Of a stretch of 64,000 nucleotides of DNA, positions 27,138-39,784 are shown piece by piece. A program made the position numbers and the translations under genes. Source of the DNA: Onchocerca volvulus (taxonomy: Eukaryota > Nematoda > Chromadorea > Rhabditida > Onchocercidae); contig HG738137.1 in NCBI GenBank assembly GCA_000499405.2, positions 20,546,603 to 20,610,602 of the forward strand, in the 5' to 3' direction. A model generated the notes under the pieces. The model saw only the letters and a program-made list of their open reading frames with translations, was not told where the DNA came from and searched no databases. The stretch's first letter is position 1, and each line of letters starts with the position of its first letter.

Positions 27138-30100
27138 TTCTAAGTTGAAATTGTTCAAATAACGAATCACCTCACCACTATTCTGAAAGGTTTTTCACGA
27201 GAATCAATTTAGGATATGTATGGCGCCTACTTTTAAACGTGAAAATTTCGGAATTTCATACGACGTAATCCGTAATTACGAATGAAAGAGTAGAGACATA
27301 GTTGGGTTGCTCACGATGGTTGTTCGAAACGCATAGTATGAACTAGGGAGTGGCTAGTAACACCAACTGAGGAAGGACAATATCTCTCGATGACAAACCC
27401 ATCCAGAAACAAATTATCCCATTTAAAAATCCGGAAACAATCGATGAATGAAAAAGGTCGAACCAACTTTTCGGGATTTTATGGTCACGCGCCTAGATGT
27501 TGGTGAAGTAGAAGGCGAAAGAGTCTTTGTGTTGATCTGAAATTTTCGTGGTATTTATCTTATCAGGGTTAGGCAAGAGGACTTGATATGTATAAGAAAC
27601 TAGATCTCTGATAGAATGAGATATCAGCAACGTAATCGATATCATTGATATCTTTAAATGACAGATGGATAGATATCGCAACATCATCGCAAAACAATAG
27701 GCATATATAATATATGATAGTTTGCAAGTCACTATTTTCTGTTTTGTTTCAGTTCAATTTCAATAATAATCTTTTTCTTATATTATCCTGTTGTATTATG
27801 GAATGTTTTAATCGAATAATAGCAAAGTAATACTTAAGAGAAAACAATGGTACTTTGCTACCATTAAATATTTTTTTTTTTCTCCATAAAAAATGATTTG
27901 AAGAAAATCATTTGCGGAAAGCTGTATTTTACGACGATTTTTCAGCAGAGATTTTAGTGTGATGTTTTGATATTAATTAGGATTGCCATGTCAGATTCAT
28001 CTGCCTAGAAGTTAGAATTTCTATGTTAAATTCATCTAACCTAGAATACTTGCTTCTACTTATGTTCGTTTGCACTATCTCATGCGTACGCTTAGAGCTT
28101 TCTCGCAGACGATTTTTATTGTTCACTTCTATCTTCGTGGGAATATATTATTGGGCAGTGAATTATATTCGGGGCTATAGATGAGATCAATCTTGTCCAT
28201 TGTCTTGTTCTTCTTGTCACATTCTGCTTCATTTAATCATTTCCCTCAGTTTTTTTCTCATCTTTTTCTATCTTGAATGTTATTCCTTTCCAGATTTGCG
28301 CTTTTTTGTCACCAAATCTTAAAATGCAGAATTGTCATGATGGATATTTCCCAACTAACTGCTGCCATATTCAAAACTGATAGTGCGCACACAAATATAC
28401 CATCAGTCCATTACATATCCAACTTTTCTTCGCCAATTTTCGAATCGATTCTGTTGTTTTTCCTTTCCAACTTTTTTACTTCCATCGTTTATTTCAGGAA
28501 CTCTGTTCTTCATCAGTGCCACGCCATTCTGATTTGGTCCCTTTCTCTTGTAGAAATTGATTATTTTTGATCTACGGCATTAAAAGTTTTCTCATAATCG
28601 ATTAGAAGGATATAGTGTTCCATTCTTTCGAATCCTTCTTAACAACTATATAAGAAGAAATTTGTAAACTGTAAAGCTCTTAAAAATTTTTTAAATTTAT
28701 ATCACCGGCATACATAGCAAAATATGCCTGAGTTTTTTAGGAAATTTGATTAAGATGCATCGGTTTAGTGAAATCTTCTCTTCTTACTTTTCTTTTTTTC
28801 TTTTTTTTTCTTTTTTTTTTTTTTTTTAATTTAGTGGTCGAAATAGCCTTGAAAAAGAATCCAGAAGTGAGATAGACGAATATCATTGATGCAAACAAGG
28901 AAATAAGGACATTTCTATTTATGAATTTCTTTGTCAACTAAAAATAAAAGCAATTGAAGCAGAAGTCTATCGACACTGATTATATATGATAGCTGATGCT
29001 GAAAGCTGAGAAGCATCGTACAAAATATATGGAAAAGATTTTTATTTTCTGAATTTACAATTTAGGATGTAAAGGAGTAAGAGATATAAAAATAGAAATC
29101 AAAATATATGCGCTAATTTCGATTTCAAGAGTTTTAAACATATCTGACAAGTTTAGAGAGCAACAAGTATCAAATGATTTTGAATTCGAAAGAAAATGTA
29201 GATGGAAAAAAAATTAGTCCAGACTTAATTGTTATAAAATTTAATATTACAAATTTCAATCTAATTAGTTTTTTTTGAAAATTTTGCATTTTCTGAAGCA
29301 GTAATATTGACCTTATCATGTGAAAGAATGAATAAATCTCTTACTTTTCATGCTCCCAAAATTCAGAATATTTATGGCAGAAATACAAGTTATCTTGAGT
29401 TCATCATGGAATTTCTGAAATTATAATTGAACAATGATTTCTTTTAGCTATTAATAATTAATGAAATTGTATAAATAATTTCATCTTTTCCAGAAAATGA
29501 ACAAATAAATTAGTCTGCAAGTTGATGGGAAGAAAGGCTATTTAGTAGTGAAATATGCATATTGTTTAAATGCTTTTAATTTAATATTAAGTTTTCATAG
29601 ATTTCTAAATTTTTCATAGATTTTCATAGACTTCTTTTTTTCATTGATTCGAATTTTCGAATTTTTATAGATTTTTAAATTTATTATCGAAACTTTAAAA
29701 TTAAGACAAAAATATCAAAAACCAGTTTATTTGATACCCATTTATGTAGTTTACCTAGAAGTGATAAAAATTTAAATTTGTGAACAAAAATTTACAAATT
29801 TATCGCATGAAATGCTATATGGACAGTGCTATTGCCGTTATCATTATGATACAATGCATATGTTTATGTTTGCTTCAATTGAAAGGATACTACAGATGCA
29901 AACAATGTAGTAGTTTTTTTCTTTAATTTCTGGTTTTTTTCATTAATTACTTTTTTTGCCTAATCTTTTAGAAGTAACCATTGTCGCTCTTTCTTTCTGA
30001 TCTGACAAAATTGTAGGGGTGAATTCTGTTTTCAGTTTTCACAGATTTTGTTCAATTTTGTTGTTTCACTCACTTAGGAACGAACCTCAAACTTGTGTAA

Positions 30101-31701
30101 TTAAACTTTTATTATGATAAATTTGTTAATCAGCGAACGTACCAATTATATCAATAATACAATTTCGATAATATCAAAAGGACAACTTTCATGAAGAGAA
30201 CATAATACGAAGAAAAGGAGATATGGTTATGCGATAAAAGCAAAATCCAATACTACGAGCTGGATCATCCGACCTAGATCGTGGCTGCTTATCCTTTGAA
30301 ATGATTTTTGTGCTCAAGGCGAAGACTTCGTGGATGGAGGATCCTGATACCATTTTCGGGCTACAAGAAAGCTCCTTTGTTATCTCAGGACATGCGCCTT
30401 TGTTAGTACATGAGAATGTGCTTATGGTTAGCGCATGATGAAAGAGAGCTCTTTTTTAAAGCTCATTGACCTAACAGACAGTAAAAATGATTTCACAATT
30501 AACTACAGCAAATACGCAATGTCAAATTTAAAATAAAAGAATCACTGGTTCTCTTCTTTTATCTTCGGGATTTCAGCGACAACCTCAAAGAAACGATAAT
30601 TAACTTTCAGTTGGTATCTCTAGGCTCGGATGAATTCCTAATACTAACTTCTAGCCAGTTCACCATCTCATCTCCCAACTTTGAATCCCACACCGACTCA
30701 GTTTCATTGAATCTCATCGAATCAAACCACACCGTCTTTTTCAGAGGCTCATCATCTCTTCCAATCGGCGTTCGACTTTTGCTGGCAGTGACAAGATGTC
30801 CGAACTTTAACCGGTGACGTCAACTTCCAGTGAAGCTTTATCAATTCAGTTTTTATATAAATGAATTTCGTTGCAGTGCAGATTTCATTTGAGCGTTACT
30901 GGTTATCATCAGAAAGGTTCAATTTAGTAGAGCATGAAACCGCAATTCGTACGTGCAAGCGCGCAGAAAATCGTGCAAGCATCGCGTAATACAATTTCAG
31001 GTGTCCAGATTTATATTAGTTTTTTCAAATTACGGATTATGCAGTTCATGTGTGAAACATATCAGTAATTGGTTCTGAACATCTTTATTGTTATTGTTCT
31101 TCCAGAACCATTTATTTCATTATTACTAAGCTCGAATTTCAAAAGTTCATTGAGCAGAATTCAAAGCGATCAAATTAAGTCTTCTGAAGTTTTGGTACCA
31201 ATTGATGGTTTACCCATTATCAATATTTTCCACGCTCTACCAATAATATAATAGACCCTTTAAATCCGTTGATATTTTTGAAGAAACAATCTGAAAAATA
31301 GAAAAACAATCTAATATAATAGAATAACAATCATCATTGCACCACTACTTACACAAAGCATTTTGCAATTTTCGCAAGAACTTTTCGGCGGATCAAAATT
31401 AGTTATTTCTGTTAGAAGCATCTATAAAAATTAGTTGCACTCTGTAGTAATAATATCAACTGGATGTCATTCAACGGATGCTTAATTCGAATTCCTCATT
31501 CATAATTTACATCTTCATTTTTTCTGAAATCCAAATTATATGATGCTCATGTAATACAGTGTTATTGATTACATTCTTTTTCCGATTTTTTCCACCATTC
31601 TCAGTTTTCGTGATTCTGCTTTTTTTTCGCCTCGTTTTTCGGTAATAATTTTATACTTAATTTTGCCAGAAATATTATGCTAATTGTTTTTAGATCTTAC
31701 A
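27138..31701. other. Intergenic region between BTB gene and stam-1
   Basis: The two genes point away from each other, so both promoters should be here. Besides the reverse-transcriptase scrap near 28.6 kb and a pyrimidine tract at 28783-28827, it is AT-rich. A less AT-rich block (about 30230-30480 and 30600-30830) has short open stretches but no exon structure that I can defend. Confidence 0.45.
28500..28645 (-). mobile_element. Decayed LINE reverse-transcriptase fragment
   Basis: On the minus strand, ILLIDYEKTFNAVDQ matches the conserved LINE reverse-transcriptase block usually written as F/L-IDYEKAFDSVD. After a stop and a frame change, a weak match follows to the next block (GVALMKNRVPEI against the usual L...GVP.K). 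No further domains are recognisable. It is a short, inactive relic; family assignment beyond a non-LTR element is not possible. Confidence 0.5.
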
Positions 31702-34681
31702 ATGCCAATTTTTGGCGAAACATCATCACCTTATGATGAATCCGTTGAGAAGGTTACCGCTGAAACATGCACCACCGAGAATTGGACATTGATTCTTGAT
31801 ATATGTGATCGAGTTGTCGCTGATCAAAATAAAGGTTTTTATTCAATTTTACGTGAATTTCTAATTTATACAATACTCATTGAACTGATGAGAACAAAGT
31901 CTCATAAATACTTAATCCTGATTGCAGTTTGCACACAGACTTTTTGATAAGTTAACTGTTCATATCGTTCTCTTATCGCTATCATTACTGGATTGAATGC
32001 AGAATAAATAGTGCATAGTTTTAGGAGCCAAATTGTGTTTGCTGTCGGTAAAGAAAAGACTAAATCATCGTGATCCACATGTTGTTTTGCTAGCATTGTC
32101 TTTGCTGGACTCTTTGTGGAGTAATTGTGGAATCGCATTCAGACGCGAAGTTTCGTCACGAGAATTCTCGCAAGAATTAAGTTTCAAAGCTACGCATGTT
32201 AGTTGAAAAGATCCTTTTATACTTGAGGCAAAATAACAGCGAAATTATCCTTCATTATAATAATGATAATGAGGGGTTAGGCTTAGGCTTAGGCTGTAGC
32301 AAATACATTTATTTTATTGATATTTTTTGTTAGCATTTTTATTAGTAGTAGAAATATTATATTCATGAATGATATGAATCTTAGTAAGACAAATTAGCAA
32401 CTATTTTTATTATGGGAATTATCTGAAAGTGCTGCGCGTACTTCATTAAACAAATTTCTAATTGTTTTTAGAGTAATCGTTCGATCGGTGAAAAAACACG
32501 TTCGATTATCAAGAAATGGTCAGAAAACGAATGCAAACAGGATGCATCATTGGGTTTAATTGAGACTCTCTACAAAAACCTCCTCGCAGAAGGATATTCA
32601 TTTGAAACCGACAGTTCATCCAAGCCATTTGTTTGTTATTTAATTATTAATTTGCAATTGCTGATGATAATTAGTATGAGTATGAATGATTTGAAACATC
32701 AAACATCAGACAGCTATCTAACACTCGTCGGAATGAATAATTTTAGTCATTAAATTGAGTTTTCCGACTAATTTTATGGTAATGAAATTTGTAGTCTTCA
32801 AACACTGATTCGAATGCCGTACGAAGCGCGGAGGAAGAGGAAGCGTTAGTTCTGGCTATAGCCAAGTCACTGCAGGAGACATCAATACGAAACGACCCTG
32901 TATCCTCTGTTTATCCATCAGTAACGTGCGCAACTACACATTCATCTATTCCAAAGTAAGTTTTTGTTTCTTATTTCTCCGTTTGAAAATGCATGGATGA
33001 TAAAAAAAAAAAGGAGATGTAGCTAATCTTCCGTGAATATAACTTATATGAGTGTTTAGATAATAAATCGTGCTTTTGGCTCAGTGAACAGTACCTCACA
33101 CTTGCAGGTTGCAATATCAAATTGAAACTAATATCATTTGTCGACAATTTTTTTTTCTTCAGCAGTTATTTATAATCAACAAAAATAAGATCGTAATATA
33201 ATCAACATGTGTAGGGTTCGGTACTTCCCTTCTGATAGGAAAGGCATAACGTTGCCGTTATAGTCACGAGGAAATTCGAATCACTGATTCAAAATAAAAG
33301 TTATATCAATTAGAGCAGCTTTCTTTCGTCTTTTACGTTTTCCATATATTTATATTCTTGCTCCAGAAATATACTGCTTTATTTTATTGAACGTCATTAA
33401 AGTTATAGTTATTCAATCTTCTTGTGGATTTCAGAGTAGAACGCGAGGTAAGAGCATTATACGACTTTGAAGCTGTAGAAGATAACGAACTGACATTTTC
33501 GGTAGGCGATATTATTACTGTCACAGATGATAGTGATTTGAATTGGTGGAGAGGTAAATCCCATCGTGGAGAAGGCCTGTTTCCAGCAAGTTTTGTGACA
33601 TCCAATTTATTATCTCAAGAAAATGAATCACTAGCCAAGGAAAAGGCACTTTCTCGAGCTGTAAGTTTTTTATATGAACATAGATGGAACAGTAGCAGTT
33701 GTTATTGTGCCGTTTTTTTTATATTCCTCGTAAGCCTGGATGTTTATTTACTTAATTCTTATTTAGATAACTGTAGTTCATTAACCATAAATGAAATGTA
33801 TGTTAGAATGAAGAATTTCCTGCTTTTCCTCAAAAAATTTTGAAATAATCGATAAAGAGATGTATAAATATAAATATGCCCTAACGGAAAGTTTTCCTTA
33901 TAGGTTTCTGTAGCGAGAATTGATAAAACAGTGCTGGAAGAATGCCTCCGTGTACTTGAAGACTGTGATCCAACTGGAGAAAGACCCGACCCACCTGAAC
34001 TCGCAGATCTGGAACAGCAAAGTTTAGCTCAAGTAGTTTTCAGCTTCTTTGCTCATGTGGACACAATTTTCTCTTTACTTTTTAAATTTTGTGAAGTTGA
34101 GAAATCTACGGAAAATGAGGTTTTGGACATGTTTTATGCATATATGACAGTTCAATTTATTGGTTGTTCTATTACAACTAAAGAGTATTTCAGGCTCCAT
34201 TAATAGATGCACGATTGGCAGAAATTGACAGGCAGCATAATGCTTTGGCACAAGTAGACATTGCAATAAGAGATGTATTATCAATGTATGATCAAGCTGT
34301 GCAGCAAGCTCAATATCAGGTTTTATTTTAATGATTATCTTTAGATCATGATTATGAATATTCGGTAAGTTGTGGTATTTGAATATTTGAATTGAGTCTC
34401 AATTGATAGCGAAGTTTAGAATATTTCATGAATTTTATGATTGGCATAATGTTCTAATTTTGTCTTAAATTTTCTATCGAGATTGGTTTGTAATACTAAT
34501 CGCTTGTCAATTACGAAATTAAAAATTTTCAAATAGATTATGACTTTTATAGGTATCGGTGCAACAGCCAGTAGCACAATCGATGTTTAGGTATCAGGCG
34601 CCAGAAGTATTGACAGCACTACCGACAGTATCGTCGCCAGCACAATGGGGCACTGCTCCAACAGAAAATATGCCTATGTAG
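31702..34681 (+). CDS. stam-1: STAM, ESCRT-0 signal-transducing adaptor molecule
   Basis: STAM pairs with Hrs on early endosomes to capture ubiquitinated cargo for multivesicular-body sorting. Eight phase-consistent exons: 31702-31834, 32025-32197, 32472-32630, 32795-32955, 33435-33660, 33904-34032, 34194-34319 and 34553-34681, giving 411 residues. The VHS domain fills residues 1 to about 145 ([40 protein letters not shown]). A ubiquitin-interacting motif follows at about 168-184 ([16 protein letters not shown]). An SH3 domain covers about 212-270 ([30 protein letters not shown]). A GAT-like helical region comes next ([19 protein letters not shown]), then a short Pro/Gln/Ser tail. The start [12 protein letters not shown] aligns with the MPLF start of animal STAMs. 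It is shorter than human STAM (~540 residues) and somewhat shorter than the C. elegans protein, mainly in the C-terminal tail. Two AATAAA signals lie just after the stop. Confidence 0.95.
32277..32294 (+). repeat. Interstitial telomeric repeat (TTAGGC)3
   Basis: Three perfect head-to-tail copies of the nematode telomere unit TTAGGC lie in the second intron of stam-1. A shorter two-unit copy in the other orientation is at 349-360. Confidence 0.9.
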
Positions 34682-35267
34682 AGCAAGAAATATATGTAAA
34701 TTGTATCAAATAAATGTCAAAAAATAGTGTCAAATAAATTTAACTGATTTTTGTACAGAAATAGGGTGACGGTAAAATTCCTTTTGTATGTATAGGAAAT
34801 AACAGAAATTAGAAAATCTAGCAACTCTGCTGAGATTTACTGGCAAATTGAGAAGATAAATCATGAAAAGAGGAACTTAAATTTCTTATAAATTATCTAT
34901 TTTCACACTGTAGTATTTTACTTTATATGCTTTGCGATTTTGCTGAACTAAGTGACAATCAGTTCTCTATCTCTCGAGTGAAAGTTGTGAGTTATTGCGG
35001 TTTAACAAAGTGCAGTATATTTCTATGTCAGCAGCTAGAAGGATGAATTAAAGGAATCTATGATATAAAGGCACTGATTATCGGTGATCTAGGCCGTTAC
35101 ATAACTTTCTTTTATGAAATATTTGGTGATTTAAGATCCGGAAATGAAATTGAAGCTTTAAGATTACTCCGTAATATACTAGAAATAAGTACTTAGATTT
35201 TCATTTCTTAACAAGGAAAATGTCATATATTTAGCTTAATGCATAAATTTTTCATAAGCCGCTATTT
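34682..35267. other. Convergent spacer between stam-1 and the CutA gene
   Basis: The 3' ends of both genes face each other. Apart from the stam-1 polyadenylation signals nothing distinct is visible in this ~590-base stretch. Confidence 0.5.
34709..34738 (+). terminator. Polyadenylation signals of stam-1
   Basis: AATAAA occurs at 34709-34714 and again at 34733-34738, 28 and 52 bases after the stop codon. This is the expected position for a short nematode 3' untranslated region. Confidence 0.7.
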
Positions 35268-36765
35268 TTATCTGAATAAATATTTTTCAGCTTTATACAG
35301 TGTTTTAAATGCTTGAATTCTCTTTGAACCACGATATTGACCAGTGATCATGAACTGACTTGCTTGTCGATCCACTGTAAATAACTTTCGCTGCCATTTT
35401 CTATCTGAAAAAAAAAAATGAACATAATGATCCATAAGATTTAATTCCAAATGCGAAGATCACGACTTGAATTGACTGGGACGAGATGGTTTTTATTCTA
35501 GATTTTCTTTTCTTTTCATTGGAAAAAAAGAAATGAAAGATGGAACTACTTGGCTTTATTTTTCCAAAGTTTTGTGGTGGTGGAATCGAGTCAAGGATAA
35601 CTTGATAGCTTTAAAAAACTGCTAAAGATATTTGAGGAAAAACATCTTTGAAGCGAAATAACACATATTTGACTTTAAGTGGCTACGCCTAGAAAATATG
35701 CAAAAATAAGTGAAATGGACAGGGAAAACTATATTCGAAAATAAGACATGAGTGACCAGTATCACCTTTTGAACTCTTCATTTTAACTGGTTGAAGAGAA
35801 TACATAATGCGTTCAAAGCTCACCGGTAAAGCAATAAATTCAGGTACTTTGTATGGATGCATGCTTAACACTTTCGTTTTCAGAGCATCTAGCGCTGCCG
35901 ATTTTGTTTTCATGATAAGTAACGATTCTTTATCTTCCTGCAGTTTATCTTCCCATTCATATCTAGAAGAGTTCCAGAAATAGCATAATGGACGAATTCA
36001 AAAAGAATAAAAATTTCACAAAATTTCAATAAGGGAGTAGAATTGCGACAACTGAAGAGATGATTTGAAGCATGTCATTTGATGAATCTTGAAGAATATT
36101 TAATCGGCTACAGACATGATTATAAAGGATATAAACGGCTGAAAATATATGAGCACACTCATTCTGCATAAGATAAAAATATCGCAAAATTTAGCTCAAG
36201 TCGAAATTATTTTAATCCTTCAAATACTCGGGAATAAGAAAACCTACATTGAAGTAATAGTTGGTACGATATTAACACAAGCGGCATACTTTCCCTTCAC
36301 AACTTCTCTGAAATATTAAGATATACTGATTTAAAAAGAAAACATAAATGAATAAAGGAAAAAAAATCATTTGTAATCTATTCAAAAGTGCAAATAATGA
36401 TGGATCAGTGATAATAATACTCCTCCTTGTTAATAATTTTTTTTTATTCAAGCTTTTGATTCAGATTAAGAAAAGAAAATAGATAGAATTGTATGCTTCA
36501 AATTGATTGAATAATAAGTAATAAACTTATTCCATGTTAGGAAAGAGCGACGACTTTCTTTCTAAGAAAAGCAAAAAAAAAAAAAAAAAAGAAAAAGAAA
36601 AAACCTTGCAATTTGTTGTGCAACTGTTGAATTTGGAACGGTGACATAAACAACCGAATATAAAGTTTGACCTATTGATCGAGTAGTTGCCATAAATTGA
36701 GTGCAAAGCTGACACGCTACGAAGAACACATAAACTATAATCACCATGCGGAGCATCGTGTTCAT
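35268..36765 (-). CDS. CUTA: CutA-family protein (CUTA homologue) with C-terminal extension
   Basis: CutA proteins are small trimers of ferredoxin-like fold; bacterial ones are linked to divalent-cation tolerance, and animal ones to copper handling and anchoring of acetylcholinesterase. Four minus-strand exons: 36605-36765, 36248-36307, 35766-35962 and 35268-35404, phase-consistent, 184 residues. The N-terminus is hydrophobic (MVIIVYVFFVACQLC), as in animal CUTA, suggesting a signal or anchor. The core is clear: SVVYVTVPNSTVAQQIAR, KYAACVNIVPTITSIYEWE, LLIMKTKSAALDAL, MHPYKVPEFIALPV. In most CutA proteins the chain ends soon after IALPV. Here about 66 further residues follow (KMKSSKDRKWQRKLFTVD ... 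YKAEKYLFR), basic and of no family that I recognise. The start was chosen at MNTMLRM; MLRM three residues later is possible. Confidence 0.92.
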
Positions 36766-38481
36766 ATTAAGTAAACAAATTCTACAATAACCTATTCTGA
36801 TGTTCTATTCAGGGAATAATGACTACTGATGATTTTAATTGACCTGTTCATCAAGACTGAGTTTTGAGTTCCCAAAACTCAACACAAATTTCCTTGTAGT
36901 GAATTGTGTACAGCAAGCTTTGATGCAATAACAAGAAAGTAATAACATATGCAAATATTAGAATGAAAAAACAAAAACAGTTTTAATCAGATTATGAATT
37001 ATGAAATGATTTGCTTTTCTAAACTGACCTTTTTTAGAGATGATTGTCTCCAACACTTTACGAAATTTCAGAAATATGAAAAACTGAAATAATCATAGGA
37101 TGCTGTTGATAACTTGCTCTTTTTCTTCCACTCTTCCAATCAATGATTGATATCTACAAATTTGCTTATAATATTATGAAGTCACTAATAATTATAATAA
37201 ATGCAAACGGTTACGACGTAAAATTCGTTGATAAAATCTGATAATCTAATATAAGATGGATCATCTTCCCGATCGTTCTCCTCTACGTCCTCTTCAAAAT
37301 TTCAATTTCAAAAAGAAAATAAGAAATCCCCAAATAAAAACTGCATTTTCCTACACTTCTTCTGATTGAACAATGCCTGTAAACACTGTTCATAAACTAA
37401 ACACAGCTAATTTTATTTAGGTTAGAGAGATGATATCAATACAAGCGCCATCGTGTTATTCTTCCATTCCTTTCCGATAATATCAATCCATTAGCAAAAA
37501 TCTTTACTAAATTATCATATCGAATATTAATAAGAACAATTAAATCTCTGTTTTATATAAATATTAACATTAATTTTAAATCATTTGCTTTTTTTTTTTT
37601 ACATGTTTACTATTTTTCTTCAAACATTAAGCGATAATCATAACGCTCATGTATTCTAATATATAAGTTTAACCAATTACTTATAACATAGCGACCTATG
37701 ATTTTTCCCAACGACCATGGCTTCAACAGTTCGAAATCGTGTAACATGAATATCTTGATTAAAAAAACGTACGCGATCCATGTATGATGATTAAGCAGCA
37801 ATTTCTCCAAAGGTGAGTTTTATATCAATGCAACAAGTATAATGTTGGCAATAATAAAGACATTTTTGTACAAGAACATCAAGCTAAGTAACTGAAGCAG
37901 TGGACTGAATCAGCTTAGGTAAACAAGAAATTTCCTGAATTTTTCACTTGTCGTTTCCTCATACTTTCAGAGATGAATGATAACAGTTTCTAGCATAATA
38001 GTTTCTGTTTCATTCTTCTGATACAGAAAAACATGGTAAAATCTGCATAAAATTAAACAGACATGGCAGTATCAAATTATGTGCTTGTTCAATCTAAAAG
38101 GAAGTGGCTGTTTCTATAATCTCGAAAATTCCCATAATAGAGGTAAGCTTGTGGTAATGTTCCAATAATTTTTCTCACTGTTTTCCAAGAAACGAAAAAT
38201 ATTGAAAAATAAGGACTAATCTGCCATTCCTCTTTTTGATTTGTCGAATTAAATCTAATAAAAACAAAATCAGATTCAAAATTTCAGGGGAATTGTCACG
38301 GTCTTTTGAGGCATTTAAAGAGATAACCACAAATTAAGATCAAATAATCAAAAGAAATCTAAGTATTCTTTAGAAGAAACTTAAGAATCCATATTTTTTT
38401 CCTAGCGTTTTCCTTATAAACGTGACAGTTTGTGTCCAAATAATGTTTTTTATGATTTCGTAGGAAATTTCAAAAGAAAAG
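36766..38481. other. Spacer with a possible unassigned minus-strand exon
   Basis: Most of this divergent spacer is AT-rich. On the minus strand around 37225-37310 an acidic coding-like stretch reads EEDVEENDREDDPSYIRL. At 37610-37810 another open stretch begins MEKLLLNHHTWIAYVF. Neither could be tied to a family or to each other, so no gene is called. Confidence 0.35.
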
Positions 38482-39742
38482 ATGGATATGGAAACACTGA
38501 CCTGGTTTGCGATAATGTCCAGCTGTGGTACCTTAGTGCTAGTTATAATATTCAATGGCATCCTACTTTGTTTATTAGAACACGGACATGCCACAACAGA
38601 GATTGCACTGTGCGAAGAAAAATTCGCAGCCTCATTAAAAGTTGCCAAATTTGCAGCTGCAAGTTCTTTTTCTTTCCTTTTTTTAGGAATTGAAAGAAAA
38701 CTGCGGTAACAGAAGTTGAAAAAATATGCAATGACTTTCAACTAACCACAATAATCTCCAAAATACACTAGATTATGAGGAAAGCAAGTTGATAAACACA
38801 ATAATCTGGCTAAAATAAATTGGCTCAAGTTGAAAATGACCAAAGAATAAATAGTAAAAAAAGGAACAATCCAGAAAATAATTTTATGATAAAGTTTTCA
38901 AATTAATTAGTTTCATGACAAAGTTTTAAAACACACCTTAATAATTGTTAAGTTATAGCTTCCAATGGTGGGTATCGTGGCACTATCACAAATATGTGAT
39001 CTCTCTATGGAACAGGTATCACATTAGTTAGTTACTTTAAAAATTTACGAAATCGGAATGTCCTTCCTTAGTTTGAGTATCATTTCCCAAGATCAAAAAA
39101 GTGTTCTCTGCACTTTTTCTATGATATAATACTTTCTAAAAACAAAACTTAAGAATCCATATCTTAACTTAAGAACCCATATATTTCTGAATTCATAAGT
39201 TAAAATATGGATTCTCAAGAATCCATATATTTGTTTTTAGAAACTATTATATTCTACGATATAATACTTACTAAAAACAAAAAGAGAACCACAGTACAAA
39301 AATTTCGAAAAATTTGTTGGTTTATACTATTTGAATTAGTTTTTCGAACTGCAATGAATTGTTTGTCCTTTAAAAGCTATGTCAACAAGTTACGGCTCTC
39401 TACCGTTCAACCTCATAATACACAATTGCTGATTATATGATATTCTAAAACTATTAATTGAAAAGAAAACAGTCTGATTCAATAATATTAATTTGAAATA
39501 TTAAAAGACATTAATAGTCTTAATAGAAAATATTTGTGTGCTAAGTATATATAAATGAAATTAATTTCCTATCTAAAAAAAAGGTTGTCGGTGAATATGA
39601 TAAAGATTCGATGGAACGCCGTGCAATCATTTACACAGTTTTTGGACAAGACCATGTCACGAAACAATTTATTGACACTTGTCCAAAATTTCTTCGTAAT
39701 GGTTATGAAGAAGAATATTTACTGTTCACTGATAAATTGTAA
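38482..39742 (+). CDS. Small membrane or secreted protein, two exons, unknown family
   Basis: Exon 1 (38482-38640) encodes MDMETLTWFAIMSS followed by one strong hydrophobic stretch (TLVLVIIFNGILLCLL) and then a polar segment (CEEKFAASLK). Exon 2 (39584-39742) continues in phase: VVGEYDKDSMERRAI, YTVFGQDHVTKQFIDTCPKF, NGYEEEYLLF, TAA. The product is 105 residues: either a signal-anchored type II protein or a secreted one. A phase-0 acceptor (gatttcgtag) just before EISKEKMDMETL suggests trans-splicing or an upstream exon. The exon 2 acceptor (ctaaaaaaaaag) lacks a pyrimidine tract, the main weakness of the model. AATAAA follows the stop at 39779. I do not recognise the family. The codon-like composition of exon 2, against the AT-rich surroundings, is the best support. 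Confidence 0.5.
39121..39290. repeat. Clustered direct and inverted repeats of an aagaatccatat motif
   Basis: The phrase acttaagaatccatat occurs at about 39147, again as a variant at about 39166, and inverted as atatggattct at about 39205, followed by a direct aagaatccatat. A further copy is at about 38378. The phrase gatataatactt plus ctaaaaacaaa flanks the cluster on both sides (39123 and 39260). The cluster could fold as RNA. It lies in the intron of the small gene at 38482-39742. Confidence 0.6.
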
Positions 39743-39778
39743 AATTTTCAATTTGTTTTGAAATCTGGGAATTCACCC

Positions 39779-39784
39779 AATAAA
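39779..39784 (+). terminator. Polyadenylation signal
   Basis: AATAAA lies 37 bases after the TAA of the small plus-strand gene, consistent with that gene ending there. Confidence 0.5.

Noticed and set aside
28737..28937. Minus-strand frame with a long lysine run
   Set aside because: The lysines come from a pyrimidine-rich simple tract (about 28783-28827) read in reverse; no splice context.
33212..33290. tRNA-like phrase (gttcgg ... attcgaatc)
   Set aside because: The acceptor, D and anticodon stems do not pair as a tRNA cloverleaf when read by eye.
38370..38741. Minus-strand open frame of 123 codons
   Set aside because: It overlaps the plus-strand exon at 38482-38640, which has a better membrane-protein pattern and an in-phase partner exon; the minus frame has none.
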